Shown: positions 51,364 to 60,838 of the stretch, piece by piece
Position numbering within the stretch: position 1 is the stretch's first letter
How the letters are laid out: each line of letters begins with the position of its first letter
Assembly: GCF_003664185.1 (NCBI RefSeq)
Contig: NZ_RCCS01000005.1
Coordinates: forward strand, 124,001-188,000
Reading direction: 5' to 3'
DNA length: 64,000 nt
Source of the DNA: Tenacibaculum discolor
GTDB taxonomy: Bacteria > Bacteroidota > Bacteroidia > Flavobacteriales > Flavobacteriaceae
Notes under the pieces: generated by a model
Told to the model about the DNA's origin: nothing
The model's database searches: none
Seen by the model: the letters and a program-made list of their open reading frames with translations, nothing else
Position numbers and translations under genes: made by a program

Positions 51364-52602
51364 ATGATAAAAAAACATATAACTAAAATACGTGTACTTT
51401 TGGCTTTATTTACTCTATCTTTTTTTATTACATCTTGTAATGAAAACAAAGAAGAAGAGTTATTTAATCAATCGCCAACTGAACGTATGAAGCAGAGAGA
51501 GAAAGAATTAAGAGACTTACTTCTTTCTTCAGAACATGGATGGAAAACAGTATACTTTACTGATAATAATAACCTAGGAGGATACACTTTTTTATTTAAT
51601 TTTCTAGATGAATCTAGAGTTGAAACAATAGGTAACTTTAATAACAATATCTCACCTGTTGAAAGTGAATATATAATAGGCTTAAACACTACAACAACTT
51701 TAATTTTCACAACAAAAAGTGAACTTCATGAATTATCTGATTCTGGTAACTCAGCTCCGCTACCAAATTTTGGTGGTAGTGGTTATAAAGGTGATTTTAA
51801 TTTCATGTACTATGGCGTAGAAAACGATGAAATTATCTTTAAAACCTCTAGAGATTTTGTTGAAGTAAGATTTAAAAAAGCTACCGCGGAAGACTGGACA
51901 GACTTTCAAAAGTATCAAGACATGAAAGACTTTCTCAACAACTCTTCTGGACACTTAGCCTATGAAAATGACGGAGTTGTTCACAATTTCTCTTACAATG
52001 GGAATGGAGAGGTAAGGTTTGCTACAAGTCTTGAAGGAAATTCTTCTTTAAATTTTGGAGTTGGCTTCACATCTAATGGTATTGAAATTTCACCAGCGAT
52101 TGGCGTTAACGGGACCAAATATTCTGAATTTATACTAAACAAAACAGAAAATAAATACACCTCTATTGACGGTAATTTTTCAATATCTTTAGTTTCTAGT
52201 CCTATCGACATGACTGTTACTTGGACTACAGCTGCTAGACCTGCATTTAGTAATCAAGAATTTATTGATACTTTTAATACAGTAAAACCTATTCATGACT
52301 CATTATTTCCTCCATTTCCTTTGAATGATATATACCTTCTTGGAGGCGACGAAATTACTTTTTTAATAGGTTCTACTTCTGGTGTACACGGTATGTCATT
52401 CTCTGGTGTTTTAGGTAACGAAGATTTATTAGCAATAGGTAAATTAGCTCCTGGTAGAAACTGGAGTTTATTACCACATTTAAATCCACTAGTTGATTTA
52501 TTAGTTAATAAATCTCCTTATAAAGTACAATTAATAAACCCTGATACCGCCATTTTAACAAGTGATGGTGACCCTGACTTTGTATTTACAATGATTAAAT
52601 AA
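51364..52602 (+). CDS. DUF4302-like surface lipoprotein
   Basis: 412 residues with lipid cysteine at 25 (SFFITSCNENKEE). The region SSEHGWKTVYFTDNNNLGGYTF (about 56-77) followed by repeated beta-strands is the pattern I associate with DUF4302, a lipoprotein found with SusCD and zinc metallopeptidase genes. Probably a surface-exposed substrate-binding subunit. It lies 5 bases after the peptidase gene and ends the block, followed by a strong terminator. Confidence 0.82.
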   Translation: MIKKHITKIRVLLALFTLSFFITSCNENKEEELFNQSPTERMKQREKELRDLLLSSEHGWKTVYFTDNNNLGGYTFLFNFLDESRVETIGNFNNNISPVESEYIIGLNTTTTLIFTTKSELHELSDSGNSAPLPNFGGSGYKGDFNFMYYGVENDEIIFKTSRDFVEVRFKKATAEDWTDFQKYQDMKDFLNNSSGHLAYENDGVVHNFSYNGNGEVRFATSLEGNSSLNFGVGFTSNGIEISPAIGVNGTKYSEFILNKTENKYTSIDGNFSISLVSSPIDMTVTWTTAARPAFSNQEFIDTFNTVKPIHDSLFPPFPLNDIYLLGGDEITFLIGSTSGVHGMSFSGVLGNEDLLAIGKLAPGRNWSLLPHLNPLVDLLVNKSPYKVQLINPDTAILTSDGDPDFVFTMIK

Positions 52603-52623
52603 AACCTTGTTTTCATTAAGCTT

Positions 52624-52656
52624 ACCCAAAAAACAATTGTTTTTTGGGTTTTTTAT
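52624..52656 (+). terminator. Terminator of the SusCD block
   Basis: Stem ACCCAAAAAACAA / TTGTTTTTTGGGT (52624-52649) followed by TTTTT. Confidence 0.85.
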
Positions 52657-52687
52657 TCTTATTTTTTCCGGAATGAATTAATTATCA

Positions 52688-52695
52688 TATATTTG
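52688..52695 (+). promoter_or_regulatory. -7 box TATATTTG of the HU gene
   Basis: Exact TATATTTG 42 bases before the HU ATG; it overlaps an in-frame upstream ATG (52693), which is therefore not the start. Confidence 0.65.
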
Positions 52696-52737
52696 CACCC
52701 TCAATTTTTAAAAGAAAACAAACAAAATATATTTATA

Positions 52738-53028
52738 ATGACAAAAGCAGATATCGTATCTAAGATTTCAGATAAGAGCGGGATTGAAAAAGCAGATGTT
52801 TTAGCCACTGTTGAAGCATTTATGGAAGAAGTAAAAGATGCATTAGAGAATGGTGATAATGTATATTTAAGAGGTTTTGGTAGCTTCATTATTAAAACTA
52901 GAGCGGAAAAAACAGGTAGAAACATTTCTAAGAATACAACTATCAAGATTCCTGCGCACAACATACCTGCTTTTAAGCCTTCTAAAGTATTTACTGAAGG
53001 GGTAAAAACAAAAGTAGCTGTAAAGTAA
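52738..53028 (+). CDS. HU-family DNA-binding protein
   Basis: 96 residues from the ATG at 52738. Typical HU/IHF: helical N-terminal half (TKADIVSKISDKSGIEKADV), DNA-binding arm (GDNVYLRGFGSFIIKTRAEKTGRNISKNT...IPAHNIPAFKPSK). It bends DNA and compacts the nucleoid. It is followed by a hairpin (53047-53069) without a T-run and then a tiny basic-protein gene. Confidence 0.95.
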   Translation: MTKADIVSKISDKSGIEKADVLATVEAFMEEVKDALENGDNVYLRGFGSFIIKTRAEKTGRNISKNTTIKIPAHNIPAFKPSKVFTEGVKTKVAVK

Positions 53029-53085
53029 TTAAAAAAGTATTAACCCAAAACCTTTACCTTTAAGGTTTTACAAAACATTTTAACT

Positions 53086-53175
53086 ATGCCAAGTGGTAAA
53101 AAAAGAAAGAGAGCTAAGATCTCTACACACAAAAGAAAGAAAAGAGCAAGAGCAAATCGTCATAAGAAAAAGTAA
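53086..53175 (+). CDS. 29-residue highly basic protein, possibly ribosome-associated
   Basis: ATG at 53086, stop TAA 53173-53175. Composition is extreme: more than half Lys, Arg or His (MPSGKKRKRAKISTHKRKKR... ending RHKKK), no acidic residue. I recall near-identical tiny basic proteins between HU and rng in other Bacteroidota, which supports a real gene; the composition fits an rRNA-binding ribosomal protein or assembly factor. I cannot name it with certainty. A terminator overlaps its stop codon. Confidence 0.75.
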   Translation: MPSGKKRKRAKISTHKRKKRARANRHKKK

Positions 53176-53193
53176 GCAATAGCTTACTTTTTC
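53167..53193 (+). terminator. Terminator overlapping the stop of the 29-residue gene
   Basis: Stem AAAAAGTAAGC / GCTTACTTTTT (53167-53177, 53182-53192). Confidence 0.8.
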
Positions 53194-53321
53194 GTTGCTT
53201 TTATAAGTTACGTTCATTGACATTAAGGTTTTAACACCTTAAAAATGGTATAAACATATACCTGTTTACAAATTTTAATCCGTCTTCGTAAATTTTACGT
53301 CGGCACAAAACCATATTCAGA

Positions 53322-54866
53322 ATGAAAACAGAATTAATAATTCGTTCCAATTCTTCTGATATTGATTTCGCCTTACTAAGAGATGGTAAACTTATTGAGT
53401 TAAACAAAGAAACAAGCGACAATAATTTTTCAGTTGGGGATATTTTTCTTGCCAAAATTGGAAAAGTAATGACTGGTTTAAATGCCGCTTTTGTAAATGT
53501 TGGATATCCTAAAGATGGTTTTTTACACTACCACGATTTAGGCCCACAAGTACAATCTTTAAACAAATTCATTAAGAAAGTAAGCACAGGTAATTACAAA
53601 GAATTCACTTTAAAAAACTTTCGCTTTGAAGAAGATATCAACAAAGACGGAAGTATTAATGATGTACTAAAATCAGGTCAAAATTTATTAGTACAAATTG
53701 TAAAAGAACCCATTTCTACCAAAGGTCCGCGTATTAGTTCGGAACTTTCTATTGCAGGTAGATTTTTAGTTTTAGTTCCTTTTTCTAACCGTATATCGGT
53801 ATCGCAAAAAATAGCAGATCCGAAAGAAAAGGAGCGTTTAAAAAAATTAGCAAAAAGTATCAGACCAAAAGGGTTTGGACTTATTTTACGTACTGTTGCC
53901 GAAGGTAAAAAGGTAGCAGAACTTGACAAAGATTTACAAAACTCACTTGACCGTTGGAAAACTATGTGTAAACGCATAGCTAATAACAATACCCCAACAA
54001 AAATATTAAGTGAGTTAAACAGAGCATCTTCTATCTTAAGAGATGTTATGAACGATTCTTTTACAAGTATAGTAACCAACGATGAAACCCTTAAGGTTGA
54101 AATTAAAGAATACTTACAAGAAATATATCCTGAAAAGGAAAATATTGTAAGACATCATCGTTCTGATGTGCCTATTTTTGAAAAATACGGTATTGAACGA
54201 CAAATAAAAACATCGTTTGGTAAAACAGTTTCAATGAGCAAAGGGGCTTATTTAGTTATTGAACACACCGAAGCTTTACATGTTATAGATGTAAATAGTG
54301 GTAACCGTTCTAACAAGTCCTTAAACCAAGAAGAAACTGCTTTAGAAGTCAATTTAATTGCAGCCAGTGAAATAGCTCGTCAGTTACAGTTAAGAGATAT
54401 GGGCGGTATTATAGTAGTTGACTTTATCGATATGAAATCTGCTGAAAATAGACAGAAATTATATCAACATTTAAAAGATGCAATGTCTTTAGATCGTACT
54501 AAACATAAAATTTTACCTCCAAGTAAGTTTGGTTTAGTGCAAATTACAAGACAACGTGTACGACCTGAATTAGAGATAAAAACACGTGAACCAAACCCAA
54601 ATAAAAATGGAGAGGTTGAAGCTCCTATTGTTCTTTTAGACAAAATAGAAGCCGAATTAGAACGTATATTAAATAGCGGTAAAAAGTATAAAGAAATCAC
54701 ATTAAATGTGCATCCGTTTATAGCTGCTTATTTAACAAAAGGCGTTAACTCAATCCGTTTTAAATGGTTTGTTCAACACAAAAAGTGGATTAAAATATTA
54801 CCTAGAGATGCTTACCAGTACTTACAATATAAGTTCTATTTAAAAAAGAATAAAAAAAGTAAGTAA
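53322..54866 (+). CDS. rng: Ribonuclease G/E family endoribonuclease
   Basis: 514 residues: an S1 domain (about 36-130; VGDIFLAKIGKVMTGLNAAFVNVG), an RNase-H-like part and the DNase-I-like catalytic centre with metal aspartates in HVIDVNSG (about 326) and VVDFIDM (about 367). It cuts single-stranded RNA during 16S rRNA maturation and mRNA decay. The zinc-link CPxC motif found after FGLVQITRQR in E. coli RNase G is missing (the segment reads REPNPNKNGEVEA), so the zinc-bridged dimer of the enterobacterial enzyme cannot form in the same way. Confidence 0.93.
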   Translation: MKTELIIRSNSSDIDFALLRDGKLIELNKETSDNNFSVGDIFLAKIGKVMTGLNAAFVNVGYPKDGFLHYHDLGPQVQSLNKFIKKVSTGNYKEFTLKNFRFEEDINKDGSINDVLKSGQNLLVQIVKEPISTKGPRISSELSIAGRFLVLVPFSNRISVSQKIADPKEKERLKKLAKSIRPKGFGLILRTVAEGKKVAELDKDLQNSLDRWKTMCKRIANNNTPTKILSELNRASSILRDVMNDSFTSIVTNDETLKVEIKEYLQEIYPEKENIVRHHRSDVPIFEKYGIERQIKTSFGKTVSMSKGAYLVIEHTEALHVIDVNSGNRSNKSLNQEETALEVNLIAASEIARQLQLRDMGGIIVVDFIDMKSAENRQKLYQHLKDAMSLDRTKHKILPPSKFGLVQITRQRVRPELEIKTREPNPNKNGEVEAPIVLLDKIEAELERILNSGKKYKEITLNVHPFIAAYLTKGVNSIRFKWFVQHKKWIKILPRDAYQYLQYKFYLKKNKKSK

Positions 54867-54885
54867 GGCAATCTTATTATGAAAT

Positions 54886-54919
54886 AAAAATCCCGTATCG
54901 TTTGATACGGGATTTTTTT
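54886..54919. terminator. Bidirectional terminator between rng and the patatin gene
   Basis: Stem AAAAATCCCGTATC / GATACGGGATTTTT, A and T runs on both sides; serves both convergent genes. Confidence 0.88.
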
Positions 54920-54923
54920 ATCT

Positions 54924-57113
54924 CTAAAACCAAAAACCTAAGTTAAATAACCAATAATGATCTGAATGATCTGGAGACCATGTGTATTTTAATTCTATAG
55001 GTCCTAAAAACGTTTCTACACTATATCCAACAGCATAGCCCGACTTAGTGTTTTTAAACAAATCTCCGTTATCAAATACATCTTCTTCTACACGTGCGTA
55101 GTTAGCTATAAACATTGCATAATGCTTTTTATACACTTCATAACGTACATTAAATTCTGATCTTAAATAAGACTGATTATTTAACCCACCTGTATCATAA
55201 CCATACATTGGAATAAAGTTATTAATATAGTTTTGGTTATATCCTCCTAAATGGTAATCAAATATTTCAAATGATTTTTTTCCTAGCGTATATCCTGCTT
55301 GTGAAGTATATTGAAATGTTAGTTTATCATAAAAAGTTGTTGCAAACCCTAACGTTCCGCCTAATTGAGAAAACTGATGAAAAGGTTCACTATTTTCTAT
55401 TAATTCATCTAACCTATGATTTCTATCAGACCATAAGAACCATTTAAACCCTATGTCTGCATAGAAGCCCTTCTTAGGAAACATTTCTTTATCGTAGGTG
55501 TCTAACTTTAAAAATGCAAAGGTGTTTATGTAGTTACTATTGTCAAAAAAGTCCTCTTTACCTTCTGCTGAAATATTTTGCGTGCTTGCATTAATGTTTT
55601 TATGCTCTGCTCCTATACCTATTGCAAATTTTTTGTCAAATGTTGTTTGCAGATATAATGAAGTAGAAAAATCTCTATACTTTCCATTTATGAGTCCTGA
55701 ACCATATATAAAATCACTATTAAATACATTATACCTTGTCCTAAAACCATAACTTGGTAATAGACCATTATCTATAAAATACTCAACGTTATATCTAATT
55801 TTATCTCCTACACCAACATCAAAAGAAAACTCGTCATTTTGAAAAAGCATTTTTTTATGGTTGTAATTTAATAATACAGCAGATTTATAAAGTAAATCAT
55901 AATGCAACCCTAATCGTAAATATGATTGTACATTTTCTTCTTTAACAGCTAATTCTAATTTTTTCCCTTGAAAGGATTTTTCGAAATGATAATCAATTCT
56001 TTTAAAGTTTTTTGACGCTGTTAGTGTGTTAATTTTTTTAGAAACTTCTTTATATGAAACACTATCTCCTTCTCGTAACTGTAATTTTCCTAAAATGTAG
56101 TTATTTGTGTAATTTTTATTTCCTTTTATAATAATTCTATCAACCAAAAATCTTTTTTCTTCAGGTGCTATTTTAGAAATCTCCCTTTTTTTAGGTTGCG
56201 TTTTTGCAATACTATCAAAAACTACTCTATATTTTTTTGCTGTCTTTTCTCCTTCCGCTAAAATTTCATTCTTTACATCAAATGAAATCACACTATAGTC
56301 AATTACATTTGGTCTTATATAAACATCTAATAATTCTACCTGTTCATCAGATTTTTTATACATCTGAAAATTAATAATCTGTAACAATAGTGATGCTACG
56401 GATACTAACTCTTCTCTTTTTAAGAGCTCTCCTTGTACACTAACACCAATAACAATGTCTACACCTTTCTTTTTCATAACATCAACAGGAAAGTTGTTTA
56501 CAACTCCTCCATCCACTAATAACTTCCCATCAATATCCACTGGATTTAATAACGAAGGAAACGCAGCACTTGCTCTTAAAGCAAGGGGTAACGATCCACT
56601 TTCTAAAACCTCTTCTTCTCCTGTTTCTATATTTGTTCCTATACAATAAAAAGGAATTGGAAGTTTTGAAAAATCAGTAACCTCATCAACAGGAGCTAAC
56701 AATTCTGTTAAAAAATTAAGTACATTTTGTCCTTTTGATAAACCTAGAGGCAACCCTAAATTCCCTTTTTTAATAGGTAAAGAGATAGCATATTTCTCTC
56801 CATGTGCTTTACTGAAAAAAGGTTTTTCTCTTCTTGAAACTTTGTCTTGTAATAAATTCATAAAATCTGTTTTAAGAACAGCTTCTTCAATTTGATCCGC
56901 AGTATACCCTGAAGCATACAATCCACCAACAATGGCTCCCATACTTGTACCCCCAATATAATCTACCTGAACTCCCGCTTTTTCAAGCTCTTTTAATATA
57001 CCAATATGCGCAATCCCTTTTGCACCACCTCCACTAAGCACCAGCCCTACCTTGGGTTGATCTTGTGCCAACATACATGCTGGTAGTAATAATAAAATTA
57101 GCAACTTTTTCAT
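54924..57113 (-). CDS. Patatin-like phospholipase fused to BamA-type beta-barrel (PlpD / type Vd)
   Basis: 729 residues: signal peptide, patatin domain (about 20-310), a POTRA-like region (about 330-400), and a 16-strand outer-membrane barrel (about 400-729) ending in LGFWF. Catalytic features are the oxyanion motif GGGAKG (28-33), nucleophile Ser57 in GTSMG and the dyad Asp201 in DGGVVNNF. In the Pseudomonas PlpD class the barrel carries the lipase domain at or beyond the outer membrane. Its start overlaps the uvrC stop by 4 bases. Confidence 0.93.
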   Translation of the reverse strand: MKKLLILLLLPACMLAQDQPKVGLVLSGGGAKGIAHIGILKELEKAGVQVDYIGGTSMGAIVGGLYASGYTADQIEEAVLKTDFMNLLQDKVSRREKPFFSKAHGEKYAISLPIKKGNLGLPLGLSKGQNVLNFLTELLAPVDEVTDFSKLPIPFYCIGTNIETGEEEVLESGSLPLALRASAAFPSLLNPVDIDGKLLVDGGVVNNFPVDVMKKKGVDIVIGVSVQGELLKREELVSVASLLLQIINFQMYKKSDEQVELLDVYIRPNVIDYSVISFDVKNEILAEGEKTAKKYRVVFDSIAKTQPKKREISKIAPEEKRFLVDRIIIKGNKNYTNNYILGKLQLREGDSVSYKEVSKKINTLTASKNFKRIDYHFEKSFQGKKLELAVKEENVQSYLRLGLHYDLLYKSAVLLNYNHKKMLFQNDEFSFDVGVGDKIRYNVEYFIDNGLLPSYGFRTRYNVFNSDFIYGSGLINGKYRDFSTSLYLQTTFDKKFAIGIGAEHKNINASTQNISAEGKEDFFDNSNYINTFAFLKLDTYDKEMFPKKGFYADIGFKWFLWSDRNHRLDELIENSEPFHQFSQLGGTLGFATTFYDKLTFQYTSQAGYTLGKKSFEIFDYHLGGYNQNYINNFIPMYGYDTGGLNNQSYLRSEFNVRYEVYKKHYAMFIANYARVEEDVFDNGDLFKNTKSGYAVGYSVETFLGPIELKYTWSPDHSDHYWLFNLGFWF

Positions 57114-58906
57114 TCTTCTTTTTTTTGATAGTGTTTGAATATTTTTTGAGCCCTAGCATTTCCAACCACTTCTTTCAATTCTTCAAAAGTAGCTGCTTTA
57201 ACTCTTTTAGCTGATTTAAACTTACGTAATAAATTAGTAATGGTTTGCTTCCCTATATCCGGGATTTGTTCTAATTCTGATTGTATTGCGCTTTTACTTC
57301 GTTTATTTCTGTGGAAAGTAATTCCAAAGCGGTGTGCTTCATTACGTAAATACTGAATTATTTTAAGTGTTTCGGACTTTTTATCAAGGTACAACGGAAC
57401 AGGGTCTCCAGGGTAAAAAATCTCTTCCAGCCTTTTTGCTATACCGATAATAGCTATTTTTCCTCTTAATCCTAGAGCGTCTAAACTTTTTAAAGCAGAG
57501 GATAATTGCCCTTTACCTCCATCAATAACTATTAACTGTGGTAAAGGTTGTTCTTCATCTAATAATCGCTTATATCTTCTGTATACGACTTCTTCCATCG
57601 ATGCGAAATCGTCAGGACCTTCTACTGTTTTTATATTAAAATGACGATAGTCTTTTTTACTTGGTTTTCCATCTTTAAAAACTACACATGCAGCAACTGG
57701 ATTTGTTCCTTGAATATTTGAGTTATCGAAACATTCAATATGGCGTGGTTCTTTTCCTAATCGTAAATCTTTTTGCATTTGCGCCATAATTCTTTTTACA
57801 TGACGGTCTGGATCTACAATTTTTATTTGTTTAAACTGTTCTTGACGGTAAAACTTTGCGTTACGTTCAGACAATTCAACAATACGTTTTTTGTCTCCTA
57901 ATTTTGGTATAGTAACTTTAATATCTTTACCTACATTTACTTTAAACGGAACGAAAATTTCTCTTGATAATGAATTAAAGCGTTGACGAGTTTCCACAAT
58001 AAATAACTCTAGAAGCTCCTTATCTGTTTCTTCTAGTTTTTTCTTAATCTCCGTGGTATACGATTGCACAATTGAGCCATTCATTATTTTGAAAAAGTTT
58101 GCATACCCATGAGATTCATCAGAAATGATAGAAAACACGTCTACATTATTTATAGACGGGTTTACAATCGTTGATTTTGCTTGATAATTCTGTAAAGACG
58201 CTAATTTTTCTTTGATTTTTTGTGCTTCTTCAAACCGCATATCAGCTGCAAAGTCAAGCATTATTTTTTCAAACTGCTGTAAACTCTCTTTAAAGTTTCC
58301 TTTAATAATATTTCTAATAGCTTTTATATCATCTAAATAATCTTCCTCAGTTTGATACCCTTCACATGGCCCTTTACAATTTCCTAAGTGATATTCTAAA
58401 CAAACTTTGTATTTATCAGCATCAATCTTTTCTTGACTTAAATCATAATTACACGTTCTTAATGGATACAACTCTTTAATTAAGTCTAACAACGCATGCA
58501 CTGTTCGCACATTTGTATAAGGCCCAAAGTACTCTGACCCATCTTTAACAACTCTTCTAGTAGAAAATATACGTGGAAATCGTTCCTTTTTAATACAAAT
58601 CCATGGATATGTCTTATCATCTTTTAATAAAACATTATATCGAGGCTTATATTTTTTTATTAGGTTATTTTCAAGTAATAATGCATCTGTTTCTGTATCA
58701 ACCACCACATGCTCTATTCGAACAATTTTTTTTACTAAAACTCGCGTTTTACCACTCTCGTGATTCTTAGTAAAATAAGACGAAACTCGTTTCTTTAAAT
58801 TCTTCGCTTTTCCAACATAAATAATCGTATCATCTTTATCAAAATATTGATAAACTCCTGGCGAATTTGGTAGTGTTTTTATTTGAAGTTCGAGTGATGT
58901 TGGCAT
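57110..58906 (-). CDS. uvrC: UvrABC excinuclease subunit C
   Basis: 598 residues from the ATG at 58906; the in-frame ATG at 58969 would add unmatched residues. N-terminal GIY-YIG nuclease (GVYQYFDKDDTIIYVGKAKNLKKRVSSYF), UVR motif, RNase-H-like 5' nuclease domain (ECFDNSNIQGT, VIDGGKGQL) and two C-terminal helix-hairpin-helix motifs. It makes both incisions in nucleotide excision repair. The patatin gene downstream overlaps by 4 bases; the MutS-like gene is divergent at 69 bases. Confidence 0.96.
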   Translation of the reverse strand: MPTSLELQIKTLPNSPGVYQYFDKDDTIIYVGKAKNLKKRVSSYFTKNHESGKTRVLVKKIVRIEHVVVDTETDALLLENNLIKKYKPRYNVLLKDDKTYPWICIKKERFPRIFSTRRVVKDGSEYFGPYTNVRTVHALLDLIKELYPLRTCNYDLSQEKIDADKYKVCLEYHLGNCKGPCEGYQTEEDYLDDIKAIRNIIKGNFKESLQQFEKIMLDFAADMRFEEAQKIKEKLASLQNYQAKSTIVNPSINNVDVFSIISDESHGYANFFKIMNGSIVQSYTTEIKKKLEETDKELLELFIVETRQRFNSLSREIFVPFKVNVGKDIKVTIPKLGDKKRIVELSERNAKFYRQEQFKQIKIVDPDRHVKRIMAQMQKDLRLGKEPRHIECFDNSNIQGTNPVAACVVFKDGKPSKKDYRHFNIKTVEGPDDFASMEEVVYRRYKRLLDEEQPLPQLIVIDGGKGQLSSALKSLDALGLRGKIAIIGIAKRLEEIFYPGDPVPLYLDKKSETLKIIQYLRNEAHRFGITFHRNKRSKSAIQSELEQIPDIGKQTITNLLRKFKSAKRVKAATFEELKEVVGNARAQKIFKHYQKKEE

Positions 58907-58975
58907 ACAACGAAAATACGATTTTATTAAAAGATATTTGTTGTAATACTGTACATTTATCCTTTTCAATTAAAA

Positions 58976-60748
58976 ATGCAACAACCACAAGATTTTTATA
59001 ATAAAGAGCTGAAAGATTTAGCTGTTCAACTTTCTAAAATAAATAGTAAAATAACCTTTATAAGAATACTCAGGCTATTTGTTTTTATAGGTTTTTCTTT
59101 TGGATTTTATTTAACCTTCTATCAAACCTACATATCTTTTATAATTGGATTTATTGGCGTTTTACTCTTTGCTATTTTAGTTATACAACATCAACATATA
59201 AAAGAAAAACGTACCATTATTCAGCTTAAAAAAGACAACAACCAACTAGAAATTGATGTTCTTAATGGTCATTTTGAATTACTTCCTGAAGGAACAGAAT
59301 TTACAAATTCCACGCACTATTATAGTTATGATATTGATTTGTTCGGAAATGGTTCTTTTTTTCAATACATCAATAGAACTGCAACAACCAATGGTAAAAA
59401 GTTACTAGCTTCCTTATTAACAAATAATTCAATTACTTTTATTGAAGAAAAGCAAAAAGCACTCAAAGAACTATCTGAAAAGGTTCATTGGCGACAACAT
59501 TTTACTTCTTTAGCACTTTTAGTTTCGTCAACCACTCAAGAATCCTCAGTGATTACAAAATGGTTAATCAGCTATGAATCAAAACTAGCTTCTTCTTTAA
59601 AATGGGTTTCTGTGTTTTTTTCAACCATTTCAATAATTTTAATAACCTTATTTGTTTTTAATACGATTCCTTTTTCAGTTGTTTTAATTTGGTTTTTTAT
59701 AGGTTTAACAATCTCAGCATTCCATATTAAAAAAACGCAACATATCTACACCTCATCGAGTAAAGCTAAAGATACTTTTAAACAGTATTATTTGCTTCTG
59801 GAACAAATTGAAAAAGAAACTTTCAATTCTGTTCTTCTAAAAGAAAATCAACAAAAAATTGCTGCCAAAACAAAAAAAGCTTCCGTCATTTTTAAAGAGT
59901 TTTCTAAAATCTTAAATACTTTCGATCAACGTAATAATATTGTTATTGCTATTATTGGAAATGGTTTGTTTTTATGGGATATCACCCTTGCAATAAGAGT
60001 AGAAAAATGGATTCTTTCCTATAAAGAAACTACCGATGCGTGGTTTAACGTTGTAAATTTTTTCGATGCTTATAACTCTTTTGCTAACTTCGTTTTTAAT
60101 CATCCTACTTTTACTTTTCCCACTCTTCAGAAAGAAAATAACGGTGTTATTGCTCAAAATCTTGGGCACCCTCTTTTAAAACCCTCAAAAAGAGTTGATA
60201 ATGATTTTACGATTTCTAAAGGACAGTTTTTTATTATAACTGGTGCTAATATGGCAGGAAAAAGTACATTTTTGCGTACCGTTTCCTTATCCTTAGTTAT
60301 GGCAAATTGTGGGCTACCAGTATGTGCTACTAATTATCAATACACACCTATAAAATTAATTACAAGTATGCGAACATCTGACTCATTAACCGAGGATGAG
60401 TCTTATTTTTATTCGGAACTAAAACGGTTAAAATTTATTGTTGACACTATTGAAACCGATCGCTATTTTATTATTCTTGATGAAATTTTAAAAGGGACTA
60501 ACAGTAAAGATAAAGCATCGGGTTCTAGAAAATTTGTTGAAAAACTTACACGTTCAAAATCTACTGGAATTATAGCTACTCACGATGTAAGTTTATGTGA
60601 ACTAGCTAAAGAATATCCTCAAATACTTAATTATTATTTTGATGCTGAAATTGTAAATAATGAATTGTTTTTTGATTACACGATTAAATCTGGAACTTGC
60701 AAAAACATGAATGCTTCCTTTCTCCTTAAAAAAATGGAAATTGTGTAA
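58976..60748 (+). CDS. Membrane-anchored MutS-like ATPase
   Basis: 590 residues. N-terminal: two hydrophobic segments (about 27-48 and 51-66), a third pair near 210-250. The C-terminal third is a MutS ATPase: Walker A GANMAGKST (about 423-431), the MutS loop TSMRTSDSLTEDES, Walker B FIILDEILKGTNS (about 500) and the H-loop IATHDVSLCE (about 533). The mismatch-reading N-terminal domain with the Phe-X-Glu motif is absent, so mismatch repair is unlikely. Such membrane MutS-related proteins occur in Bacteroidota and have no established role. Divergent from uvrC. Confidence 0.88.
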   Translation: MQQPQDFYNKELKDLAVQLSKINSKITFIRILRLFVFIGFSFGFYLTFYQTYISFIIGFIGVLLFAILVIQHQHIKEKRTIIQLKKDNNQLEIDVLNGHFELLPEGTEFTNSTHYYSYDIDLFGNGSFFQYINRTATTNGKKLLASLLTNNSITFIEEKQKALKELSEKVHWRQHFTSLALLVSSTTQESSVITKWLISYESKLASSLKWVSVFFSTISIILITLFVFNTIPFSVVLIWFFIGLTISAFHIKKTQHIYTSSSKAKDTFKQYYLLLEQIEKETFNSVLLKENQQKIAAKTKKASVIFKEFSKILNTFDQRNNIVIAIIGNGLFLWDITLAIRVEKWILSYKETTDAWFNVVNFFDAYNSFANFVFNHPTFTFPTLQKENNGVIAQNLGHPLLKPSKRVDNDFTISKGQFFIITGANMAGKSTFLRTVSLSLVMANCGLPVCATNYQYTPIKLITSMRTSDSLTEDESYFYSELKRLKFIVDTIETDRYFIILDEILKGTNSKDKASGSRKFVEKLTRSKSTGIIATHDVSLCELAKEYPQILNYYFDAEIVNNELFFDYTIKSGTCKNMNASFLLKKMEIV

Positions 60749-60838
60749 CTTTTGGTTTTGAGAACGTCTGTATTATCTTTCAACAAAACCACGACAAATG
60801 ACAGGAAAAATTGATTGATTAATCCGTACCTTTACATT

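Noticed and set aside
53047..53069. Hairpin after HU as an intrinsic terminator
   Set aside because: The stem AAAACCTT/AAGGTTTT lacks a T-run after it, and the small basic gene follows at once; processing or pausing is as likely.
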